DNA of 20,328 bases from an uncultured Christensenella sp. (GTDB lineage: Bacteria > Bacillota > Clostridia > Christensenellales > Borkfalkiaceae), in NCBI GenBank assembly GCA_910586345.1, contig CAJUHC010000026.1, forward strand, positions 1-20,328. The letters are read 5' to 3'. A program made the translations under genes and the position numbers. Position 1 is the stretch's first letter. Each line of letters opens with the position of its first letter. Of this stretch, positions 8,810 through 14,866 are shown one piece after another. Below the pieces are notes generated by a model that did not search any database, was not told the DNA's origin, and saw nothing but the letters and a program-made list of their open reading frames with translations.

Positions 8810-9322
8810 ATGGATTGTGAATTAAGACCGTGGAGAACCGAATACGCCGAAGATTTAGCGGTTTTGCTGAACAATAAAAATATTTCGGATAATCTTCGTG
8901 ACGGTTTGCCTTATCCTTATACGGCGAACGACGCCCGGGATTTTATAAAGGCAATGCTCGATTCGGATAAAAACAATACGTTTGCGTTTTCGGTGTTTAA
9001 AAATAATGAACTCGTCGGAAGCATAGGGATATTCAGGCAGAATAATATACATTCGAGAACGGCGGAATTGGGATATTATATCGGCGAAAAATTTTGGAAT
9101 AAAGGTATCGCAACCGAAGCGGTGAGCAAAGCTTGTCGGTTTGTTTTCGGTAATTCTGACATAATAAGAATTTTTGCTGAGCCGTTTTCAAGGAATAAAG
9201 CGTCTTGCCGCGTACTTGAAAAAGCAGGTTTTGTTTGCGAAGGGATACTGAAAGCCAACGCGGTTAAAAACGGAGTTATAGAAGATATAAAAATGTACGC
9301 AAAAATAAGAAACTTTTGCTAA
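8810..9322 (+). CDS. GNAT-family N-acetyltransferase (RimJ/RimL-like)
   Basis: This 170-residue protein has the acetyl-CoA-binding GNAT fold. It begins with LRPW, typical of the RimJ/RimL group, followed by an open helical region, a strand pair at FAFSVFKNNELVGSIGI, and then motif A: ELGYYIGEKFWNKGIATEA, with the pyrophosphate-binding loop N-K-G-I-A-T around 97-102. Motif B is visible as PFSRNKASCRVLEKAGF. RimJ/L relatives acetylate N-terminal amino groups of proteins or small molecules; the substrate cannot be told from the sequence. The ATG at 8810 follows the ynbB stop by 7 bp with only a weak AGGT upstream, so it is probably the last gene of the miaB operon. It ends 33 bp before a strong palindrome at 9356-9407 that likely stops transcription. 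Confidence 0.9.
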   Translation: MDCELRPWRTEYAEDLAVLLNNKNISDNLRDGLPYPYTANDARDFIKAMLDSDKNNTFAFSVFKNNELVGSIGIFRQNNIHSRTAELGYYIGEKFWNKGIATEAVSKACRFVFGNSDIIRIFAEPFSRNKASCRVLEKAGFVCEGILKANAVKNGVIEDIKMYAKIRNFC

Positions 9323-9355
9323 AAGTTGAACGTTATAAGGAATTATTTACGTGGG

Positions 9356-9407
9356 TAAACAAATAGCCTGCAATCTTCGCAAGCGAAGATTGCAGGCTAT
9401 TTGTTTA
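9356..9407. terminator. Perfect 25-bp palindrome, probable bidirectional terminator
   Basis: The arms 9356-9380 and 9383-9407 are exact inverted copies with two central bases (AA). In RNA this gives a stem of at least 23 bp closed by a CAAG tetraloop. The inner 14-15 bp (AGCCTGCAATCTTCG) are GC-richer, and the outer part ends in TATTTGTTTA on both strands, so it can serve as a short U-rich tail in either direction. It lies between the ends of the plus-strand GNAT gene and the minus-strand CPCC pseudogene, as expected for a shared terminator. There is no long separate T-run, and an unbroken stem this long also fits a dispersed palindromic repeat. Confidence 0.65.
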
Positions 9408-9431
9408 AAAGTCAAAGCGCTAAATTAAAAT

Positions 9432-9711
9432 TTAGTCGTCTAAACCTGTTAACTCGTTTTTTTGGGGCGTACGTGCATATTTAATCATATCTTCTTGACA
9501 AGCGCCAAATTTTTTGTAATTTTCTCGAGTTTGATTTAAAGAAACAGGGTTTGCATACCTTCTAAATTAGGATTTTCAGTTTAAAATGGGTCATCTTCCA
9601 TAAAGCAAACGGGGTAGATGTCATATTTGTCATTGGCTTTGAAGCAAAAATATAATAACCACATTATGGACAATTATATTTCAACATTTTTTTATTTAAA
9701 AATCTATCCAT
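9432..9711 (-). pseudogene. Decayed CPCC-family cysteine-rich protein gene
   Basis: Three reading frames of the minus strand, read in order, reconstruct a small protein of the CPCC cysteine-rich family. Frame 1 (start 9711) gives MLKYNCP, a TAA at 9664-9666 in place of the first Cys of the CC pair, then CGYYIFASK. After a frameshift near 9637, frame 2 gives ANDKYDIYPVCFMEDDPF, with the ICPVC motif changed to IYPVC, a TAA at 9581-9583, then TENPNLEGMQT. After a second shift near 9545, frame 3 gives VSLNQTRENYKKFGACQEDM and continues to KNELTGLDD and a stop at 9432-9434. Two frameshifts, two stops and a lost Cys make a functional product very unlikely. The family is known only as short Cys-rich (probably metal-binding) proteins without a settled role. 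It lies 35 bp downstream of the next feature on the same strand, suggesting a former two-gene unit. Confidence 0.85.
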
Positions 9712-9746
9712 AATTCACTTCGTTAAATTAAGTTTTATTGTACTTT

Positions 9747-10061
9747 TTAATCATCAGGATAAATATTAGAACCTAAAAACTGTTCCAATCCTTTTAATAC
9801 ATTTATGACATCTGTTTCTTGTTCACCCCAATCGCTTGTGATAATTGAAACATAATTTGTTTCGTCTTTATTATAGTCAAGACTACTCCAACGGTCTTTA
9901 TTTTTAACTTTCATAAGTGAAATTATAAGATAAGGGTTTTGACTCTCAAAGTTGCCATCAAGTTTATGTAAAAAGTCAAATGAGAGCAAATAATTTTCTA
10001 TTTTTGTTGTTTCCCAAGTATTAGAAAGCGGCTCAGTCGCGATATAATAATAATTTGTCAT
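9747..10061 (-). CDS. Hypothetical protein, 104 residues
   Basis: I do not recognise this protein. It starts MTNYYYIATEPLSNTWETTK. It has no signal peptide, membrane segment or cysteine, and is acidic near its C-terminus (DWGEQETDVINVL ... YPDD). Its small size, many aromatic residues and partnership with a CPCC-family remnant resemble the small, variable accessory proteins (including immunity-like proteins) of Bacillota genomes, but that is only a guess. I prefer the ATG at 10061 because GGG lies a few bases upstream; a GTG at 10070 would add three residues. Neither start has a good ribosome binding site. A promoter-like pair lies at 10094-10122. A hand count of 9781-10020 gives 71 G+C of 240 (30%), against 111 of 240 (46%) in part of mutS, so the gene differs in composition from its neighbours and may be acquired. 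Confidence 0.65.
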   Translation of the reverse strand: MTNYYYIATEPLSNTWETTKIENYLLSFDFLHKLDGNFESQNPYLIISLMKVKNKDRWSSLDYNKDETNYVSIITSDWGEQETDVINVLKGLEQFLGSNIYPDD

Positions 10062-10093
10062 TTTACCCACATAAGTTACTGTTTATCATAACC

Positions 10094-10122
10094 ATTATAT
10101 AAAAATCAAATTAAAAAAGCAA
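10094..10122 (-). promoter_or_regulatory. Promoter of the hypothetical gene / CPCC pseudogene pair
   Basis: On the minus strand TTGCTT (complement of 10117-10122) and a perfect TATAAT (complement of 10094-10099) are 17 bp apart. The -35 hexamer lies inside the groEL terminator hairpin. The expected transcription start, about 10087, leaves a leader of roughly 17-26 nt. Confidence 0.5.
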
Positions 10123-10150
10123 GAATGATAAAAATCGTTCTTGCTTTTTT
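10113..10150 (-). terminator. Rho-independent terminator of groES-groEL
   Basis: The stem GCAAGAA/TTCTTGC is extended by four pairs including one G-T, 11 bp in all, around a 4-nt loop at 10130-10133. It is flanked by six A's and six T's, so on the minus strand a six-U tail follows the stem. It lies 46 bp beyond the groEL stop. The symmetry would allow it to work on the plus strand too. Confidence 0.85.
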
Positions 10151-10195
10151 CTCTATTGAATGTCCCGAAGCGGAGAATTCTAATTTTATTATCGA

Positions 10196-11824
10196 TTAAT
10201 ACATTCCGCCCATATCGGGGTTGCCGCCCATAGGAGGTGCGGGAGGAGTGGGAATATCGGTTACGATACTTTCCGTTGTTAAAAGCGTTGCCGCAACCGA
10301 AGCCGCGTTTTGAAGTACGGAACGGGAAACTTTGGTCGGGTCGATGATTCCGCTTGCGACCATATCGGTATATTCGTTTTTCAAAGCGTTGAAACCGTAG
10401 TTCTTCTTTTTCGAGGTCAAAATAGTGTTAACGACTACCGAACCGTCAAAACCTGCGTTTCTTGCAATCTGGCGCACGGGTTCTTCGATTGCTTTCATAA
10501 CTATTTTCGCGCCCGTTTTTTCATCGCCTTCGAGCGTTTCTAAAAGATTTGTCAGTTCGGGAATAGTGGAGAGAAGCGCAACGCCGCCGCCGGGAACAAT
10601 GCCTTCTTCGACCGCCGCGCGGGTAGCCGCGAGAGCGTCCTCGATACGAAGTTTCTTCTCTTTCATTTCAACTTCGGTTGCCGCACCTACGTTGATTACG
10701 GCTACGCCGCCTGCAAGTTTAGCAAGTCTTTCTTGCAATTTTTCTCTGTCGTAGTCGGAAGTGGTTTCTGCAATCTGCGATTTAATCGAAGATACGCGCG
10801 CTTTAATATCGTCTGCATTGCCTGAACCGTTAATAATAGTGGTGTTGTCTTTATCGACTTTAACCTGTGAAGCTCTGCCGAGCATATCGGTGGTAACGTC
10901 TTTGAATTCATATCCCAAATCGCTTGAAATTACCGTACCGCCCGTAAGAATTGCTATATCTTCGAGCATTGCTTTTCTTCTGTCGCCGAATCCGGGCGCT
11001 TTTACCGCAACGCAGTTCAAGACACCTTTGAGTTTATTGACGATTAAAGCAGCGAGCGCGTCGCCTTCAACGTCTTCTGCGATTATGAGAAGTCTTGCGC
11101 CCTGCTGAGCGATAGGCTCGATTACGGGCAGAATTTCTTGAAGTGAAGAAACCTTTTTATCGGTTATTAGAATATAAGGATTGTCGAGAACGGCTTCCAT
11201 TTTTTCGGTATTCGTAACCATATAAGCGGAAGCATATCCTCTGTCGAACTGCATACCTTCGACGGTAGTAAGTTCGGTCGCCATAGTTTTGCCTTCTTCA
11301 ACGGTTATAACGCCGTCTTTACCGACGATTTCCATTGCGTTTGCTATAAGCTCTCCGATTTTCTCATCGCCTGCCGAAATGGATGCGACCTGTTGGATAC
11401 CGAGTTTATTTTCAACGGGTTTGGAGATTTTCTGAATTTTGGCAACCGCCGTGTCTACCGCGGTAGCGATACCTTTCTTTAAAATAACGGGATTTGCGCC
11501 TGCGGCGAGATTTTTAAGACCTTCTTTAACGATAGCCTGCGCAAGAACAACGGCGGTGGTGGTTCCGTCGCCTGCGACGTCGTTGGTTTTTGTGGAAACT
11601 TCTTTTACGAGCTGAGCGCCCATATTTTCAAAAGGGTCTTCGAGTTCTATTTCTTTTGCTATTGTAACGCCGTCGTTAGTAATGAGAGGTGCGCCGAATT
11701 TTTTGTCGAGCACAACGTTTCTGCCTTTCGGGCCCAAGGTAATTTTAACCGTATCCGCGACTACGTTTACTCCGTTTTCAAGTAATTTTCTCGCTTCGTC
11801 GCCGTATTTAATCTGTTTAGCCAT
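10196..11824 (-). CDS. groEL: Chaperonin GroEL (Hsp60)
   Basis: GroEL is the 14-mer barrel that folds cytosolic proteins inside a chamber capped by GroES, driven by ATP. The protein has 542 residues, typical for the family. Visible landmarks are KYGDEARKLLENGVN at the N-terminus, LGPKGRNVVLDK at 30-41, the ATP-site NDGVT at 50-54 and GDGTTT at 85-90, the apical substrate-binding region with KAPGFGDRRK, the equatorial GGGVALL return segment, and a short C-terminal tail ending in GGNPDMGGMY, the usual GGM-type tail. The start ATG (complement of 11822-11824) has AAGGAG about 9 nt upstream. It lies 18 bp downstream of groES in the same unit, and a strong hairpin terminator follows. Confidence 0.99.
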   Translation of the reverse strand: MAKQIKYGDEARKLLENGVNVVADTVKITLGPKGRNVVLDKKFGAPLITNDGVTIAKEIELEDPFENMGAQLVKEVSTKTNDVAGDGTTTAVVLAQAIVKEGLKNLAAGANPVILKKGIATAVDTAVAKIQKISKPVENKLGIQQVASISAGDEKIGELIANAMEIVGKDGVITVEEGKTMATELTTVEGMQFDRGYASAYMVTNTEKMEAVLDNPYILITDKKVSSLQEILPVIEPIAQQGARLLIIAEDVEGDALAALIVNKLKGVLNCVAVKAPGFGDRRKAMLEDIAILTGGTVISSDLGYEFKDVTTDMLGRASQVKVDKDNTTIINGSGNADDIKARVSSIKSQIAETTSDYDREKLQERLAKLAGGVAVINVGAATEVEMKEKKLRIEDALAATRAAVEEGIVPGGGVALLSTIPELTNLLETLEGDEKTGAKIVMKAIEEPVRQIARNAGFDGSVVVNTILTSKKKNYGFNALKNEYTDMVASGIIDPTKVSRSVLQNAASVAATLLTTESIVTDIPTPPAPPMGGNPDMGGMY

Positions 11825-11842
11825 AATTTTTACTCCTTATAA

Positions 11843-12127
11843 TTAATCGACAATCGCCAGAATATCGTTCTGACGGATTATCGTATATTCTTTATCGTCA
11901 ACTTTAACATCGGTTCCGCTGTATTTTGCGAGCAGAACTTTATCGCCTACTTTAACCTGCATTTTGACTTCTTTTCCGTCGACTATTCCTCCGGGTCCGA
12001 CCGCAACGACTACGCAGGTAGCGGGTTTTTCCTGAGCTGCGGAAGTGAGATACAGTCCGCTTTTCGTCTTTTCTTCCGCTTTCAGTCCTTCGACTACGAC
12101 TTTATCGAATAAAGGTTTAATTTTCAT
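11843..12127 (-). CDS. groES: Co-chaperonin GroES (Hsp10)
   Basis: GroES is the heptameric lid of the GroEL chamber. The 94-residue length is standard. The N-terminal block KIKPLFDKVVVEGLKAEEKT leads into the mobile loop that binds GroEL, here KTKSGLYLTSAAQEKP, followed by the beta-barrel with AVGPGGIVDGKE, VKVGDKVLLAKYSGTDVKVDDKEYTII and the end ILAIVD. In the mobile loop, the GGIxLP/GGIVLP sequence usual in the family reads SGLYLT here, a slightly unusual form. The ATG (complement of 12125-12127) has a near-perfect GGAGGA about 7 nt upstream. It is the first gene of the groESL operon. Confidence 0.98.
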   Translation of the reverse strand: MKIKPLFDKVVVEGLKAEEKTKSGLYLTSAAQEKPATCVVVAVGPGGIVDGKEVKMQVKVGDKVLLAKYSGTDVKVDDKEYTIIRQNDILAIVD

Positions 12128-12161
12128 AAAAATTCCTCCGAAAAATTTTACTTTTTTGTAC

Positions 12162-12181
12162 GGTTATTTTATAAACTAACC
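12162..12181. promoter_or_regulatory. 20-bp near-perfect dyad in the groES promoter region
   Basis: GGTTATTTTATAAACTAACC reads almost the same on both strands: 9 of the 10 base pairs are symmetric. It contains the best -10 candidate for groES on the minus strand (TATAAA, complement of 12168-12173), so a bound dimeric repressor would block the promoter. No matching -35 is evident. It does not resemble CIRCE, the HrcA operator usual in front of groESL. Confidence 0.35.
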
Positions 12182-12212
12182 TAAATAAAATAAAACATAA
12201 TAATGTAAAAAA

Positions 12213-12241
12213 TTGCTTTTTCGGAAAAAATATGTTACAAT
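12213..12241 (+). promoter_or_regulatory. Promoter of the dCMP deaminase gene
   Basis: TTGCTT at 12213-12218 and TACAAT at 12236-12241 are 17 bp apart. The expected transcription start is near 12248, giving a leader of about 24 nt that contains the ribosome binding site AAGGAA at 12258-12263. It may drive the three-gene run up to purB. Confidence 0.6.
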
Positions 12242-12271
12242 ACTATCCGATTAATATAAGGAACGCTTTTT

Positions 12272-12724
12272 ATGGATAAGTGGGACAAAAGATTTATGGA
12301 AATGACCGAACAGATAGGTTCTTGGTCGAGTTGTTTTCAGGAAAATAGGCATGTGGGTGCGGTAATAGTTAAGAATAAAAGAATTATAGCCACAGGCTAT
12401 AACGGTGCTCCTCAGGGTATTAAAAGCTGTGCGGACAAGAAAGAATGTCTGAGGAAAAAACTTAACGTCCAAAGCGGGACGATGCACGAACTTTGTTACG
12501 CGGTGCACGCGGAACAAAATGCGATAATTCAGGCAGCGAGAGTCGGTTGCAGTGTGGAGGGGTGTACACTTTACTGTACTCATCAGCCTTGCGTTATCTG
12601 TGCGAAAATTATAATAAATTCGGGAATAAGCCGAGTTGTATTTAAAGACGGGTATCCCGATAATTTTTCGATTCAGCTTTTTGAAGAGGCAGGAGTTAAG
12701 CTTGAAAAATATAGCGAACTTTAA
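12272..12724 (+). CDS. dCMP/deoxycytidylate deaminase family protein (ComEB type)
   Basis: This 150-residue zinc enzyme probably deaminates dCMP to dUMP and so feeds dTMP synthesis. The catalytic zinc site is H79-A80-E81 (H ligand, E proton shuttle) with C107 and C110 in QPCVIC. The region with C53, C59, H72 and C75 matches the additional cysteine/histidine positions that dCMP deaminases have before the HAE motif and that cytidine or guanine deaminases lack. GYNGAP at 42-47 is also typical of the deoxycytidylate group. The start ATG has AAGGAA 8 nt upstream and its own promoter, divergent from groESL. It is separated from the next gene by 79 bp without a clear terminator. TadA (tRNA adenosine deaminase) is a less likely alternative given the extra Cys/His set. 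Confidence 0.9.
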   Translation: MDKWDKRFMEMTEQIGSWSSCFQENRHVGAVIVKNKRIIATGYNGAPQGIKSCADKKECLRKKLNVQSGTMHELCYAVHAEQNAIIQAARVGCSVEGCTLYCTHQPCVICAKIIINSGISRVVFKDGYPDNFSIQLFEEAGVKLEKYSEL

Positions 12725-12803
12725 AATTTTACCGCGTATAGTTAATGTTTTCTGTTTTTTTCAGCGGTTAATATTAAAATCAAATTAAAAGAGGAGACGA
12801 TTT

Positions 12804-13325
12804 ATGCAAAATCCGATAGTCACTTTTGAAATGTCAGACGGGCAGATTATAAAAGCGGAGCTCTATCCCGAAAAGGCTCCGAATACCGTAAACAATTTCA
12901 TAAGTCTTGCATCGGGCGGTTTTTACGACGGATTGATTTTTCACAGAATAATTTCCGGATTTATGATACAGGGAGGCGACCCTGCCGGAGTAGGTACGGG
13001 CGGACCCGGTTATTGTATAAAGGGAGAATTTGCGTTAAACGGTTTTAAAAATAACGATATAAAACACGAACGCGGAGTTCTCTCGATGGCGCGCGCTATG
13101 GCTCCCGACAGCGCCGGTTCCCAGTTTTTCATTATGCATAAAAACGCTTCGCATTTAGACGGGCAATACGCGGCTTTCGGAAAAGTAATCGAGGGAATCG
13201 AGGTGGTCGATGAAATTGCGTCTGTTGCAACCGATTGGAACGATAAACCCAAAAAACCTCAGATTATGAAAAAAGTCAGTGTGGATACTTTCGGGATAGA
13301 TTACGCTAAGCCCGTAAAATGTTAA
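12804..13325 (+). CDS. Cyclophilin-type peptidyl-prolyl cis-trans isomerase
   Basis: This 173-residue enzyme accelerates cis-trans rotation of peptide bonds before proline. It lacks a signal peptide, so it is cytosolic. The whole protein is one cyclophilin domain. The catalytic block LIFHRIISGFMIQGGDP holds the active-site Arg and the conserved Phe/Gln residues, GPGYCIKGEF follows, and the substrate pocket is formed by SMARA, GSQFFIM, the region of HLDGQYAAFGKVIEG, and the end of the barrel. It has a good ribosome binding site, GAGGAG, about 8 nt before the ATG. Only 16 bp separate it from purB, so the two are probably co-transcribed. Confidence 0.95.
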   Translation: MQNPIVTFEMSDGQIIKAELYPEKAPNTVNNFISLASGGFYDGLIFHRIISGFMIQGGDPAGVGTGGPGYCIKGEFALNGFKNNDIKHERGVLSMARAMAPDSAGSQFFIMHKNASHLDGQYAAFGKVIEGIEVVDEIASVATDWNDKPKKPQIMKKVSVDTFGIDYAKPVKC

Positions 13326-13341
13326 GACGGAGAAAAAAATT

Positions 13342-14778
13342 ATGACGGATAATTCGGTTTATCAGAATCCTTTAATTACAAGATACGCAAGCAGGGAAAT
13401 GGCGGAAAATTTTTCGGACGAAAAGAGGTTCCGTCTTTGGAGAAAACTTTGGATTTCGCTTGCGGAATCGGAAATGGAACTCGGACTTAAAATAACTCAG
13501 TCTCAGATTGACGAGATGAAAAAATACGCCGATGACATTAATTTCGAGCTTGCCGAAAAATATGAACGCGAAGTCCGTCACGACGTTATGGCGCACGTTC
13601 ACGCTTTCGGTGACCAGGCAAAATCGGCTATGCCGATAATACATCTCGGCGCGACGAGCTGTTTTGTGGATTGCAATTCCGAGTTGATAATTATTTACGA
13701 TGCGTTGGAAATTATTAAAGCCAAACTTGTCAACGTTTTAGACAAGCTGAGCGCTTTTGCTATTAAATATAAGGATACGCCGACGCTCGGGTTTACACAC
13801 CTTCAGCCTGCCCAGCTTACTACGGTAGGCAAGCGCGCGGCTCTTTGGTTGCAGGATTTGACTATGGATTATAAAAACCTTGTCAACCTTCAATCTGCGT
13901 TTAAGCTCAGAGGGGTTAAGGGTACGACCGGAACTCAGGCGAGCTTTATGGAATTGTTCGAGGGCGATGAAAACAAAGTTAAAGAATTGGAAAAAAGAGT
14001 CGTTGAAAAACTCGGTTACGATAAAGTTTACGGAGTAACAGGACAGACATATCCGAGAAAATTCGATTATAACGTTCTTTGCGTTCTTTCGCAGATTGCC
14101 CAAAGCGCTTATAAATTTTCTAACGATATCCGCATACTGCAAAATATGAAAGAAATAGAAGAGCCGTTTGAAAAGTCACAGATAGGTTCTTCGGCTATGG
14201 CGTATAAGCGCAATCCTATGCGTAGCGAGAGAATAAGTTCGCTTGCAAGATTCGTTATTTCTTTACCTGTAAATTGCGCTGTGACAGCCGGGACGCAGTG
14301 GTTTGAAAGAACGCTCGACGATTCCGCAAACAGAAGGATAGTCAATGCGCAGGCTTTCTTAGCGCTTGACGGAATACTTAATATTTATCTGAATGTTTCC
14401 GAAAATCTTGTCGTATACGAAAAAGTTATCGCAAAACACATATCTTCGGAACTTCCATTTATGGCAACCGAAAATATTATGATGGAGTGCGTAAAGGCGG
14501 GAGGGAACAGGCAGGAGCTTCACGAGAGGATAAGAGTTTTATCAATGGAAGCGGGCAGAAACGTAAAAGAGTTCGGCAAGGAAAATAATCTTATAGACCT
14601 GATTAAAGCAGATAAAATTTTTGCTCCCGTCCACGATAAACTCGATAGCATTCTCGACGCTTCGAAATTTACAGGCAGGGCTTCTTCTCAGACCGTTGAA
14701 TTTATAAAAAACGAAGTCGAACCTATTTTAAATGAAAACAGACAGCTTTTAGGTCGGAAAGGCGACGTAAAAATTTAA
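13342..14778 (+). CDS. purB: Adenylosuccinate lyase
   Basis: This enzyme cleaves SAICAR to AICAR and adenylosuccinate to AMP in purine synthesis, releasing fumarate, as a cytosolic homotetramer. The 478-residue protein is of the longer type resembling the eukaryotic enzyme rather than the roughly 430-residue Bacillus form; GATSCFVDCNSELI is close to the equivalent eukaryotic segment. Other landmarks are the catalytic region REVRHDVMAHVH, THLQPAQ with a conserved His, and the fumarase/aspartase-superfamily signature GSSAMAYKRNPMRSE, which contains the catalytic serine loop. The ATG has GGAGA about 9 nt upstream and follows the PPIase stop by 16 bp. A 15-bp hairpin terminator begins 25 bp after the stop. 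Confidence 0.96.
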   Translation: MTDNSVYQNPLITRYASREMAENFSDEKRFRLWRKLWISLAESEMELGLKITQSQIDEMKKYADDINFELAEKYEREVRHDVMAHVHAFGDQAKSAMPIIHLGATSCFVDCNSELIIIYDALEIIKAKLVNVLDKLSAFAIKYKDTPTLGFTHLQPAQLTTVGKRAALWLQDLTMDYKNLVNLQSAFKLRGVKGTTGTQASFMELFEGDENKVKELEKRVVEKLGYDKVYGVTGQTYPRKFDYNVLCVLSQIAQSAYKFSNDIRILQNMKEIEEPFEKSQIGSSAMAYKRNPMRSERISSLARFVISLPVNCAVTAGTQWFERTLDDSANRRIVNAQAFLALDGILNIYLNVSENLVVYEKVIAKHISSELPFMATENIMMECVKAGGNRQELHERIRVLSMEAGRNVKEFGKENNLIDLIKADKIFAPVHDKLDSILDASKFTGRASSQTVEFIKNEVEPILNENRQLLGRKGDVKI

Positions 14779-14803
14779 TAGAATTTAAAAACCGATTATA
14801 TTA

Positions 14804-14837
14804 AAAAACAGTTTCGTATTTTTACGAAACTGTTTTT
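14804..14837 (+). terminator. Terminator of purB
   Basis: The arms 14804-14818 and 14823-14837 pair over 15 bp without mismatch around a TTTT loop. The core CAGTTTCGTA/TACGAAACTG is flanked by A5 and T5, so it can act in both directions. It separates purB from the lipoprotein gene, which begins only 29 bp further on. Confidence 0.85.
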
Positions 14838-14866
14838 GGCAAAGGGGAACGTACTTAAATAGAATT

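Noticed and set aside
9351..9426. A GTG-started small reading frame of about 24 codons with AAGGA upstream, running through the palindrome
   Set aside because: Its codons are the palindrome itself; no composition or similarity supports a protein, and a hairpin this stable would block translation.
12128..12271. CIRCE (HrcA operator) in front of groES
   Set aside because: I read both strands of the spacer and found no TTAGCACTC or GAGTGCTAA half-site.
12725..12803. Terminator between the dCMP deaminase and PPIase genes (ACCGC ... GCGGT)
   Set aside because: The two 5-bp arms are about 30 bases apart with no further pairing, and no T-run follows, so it is not a credible hairpin.
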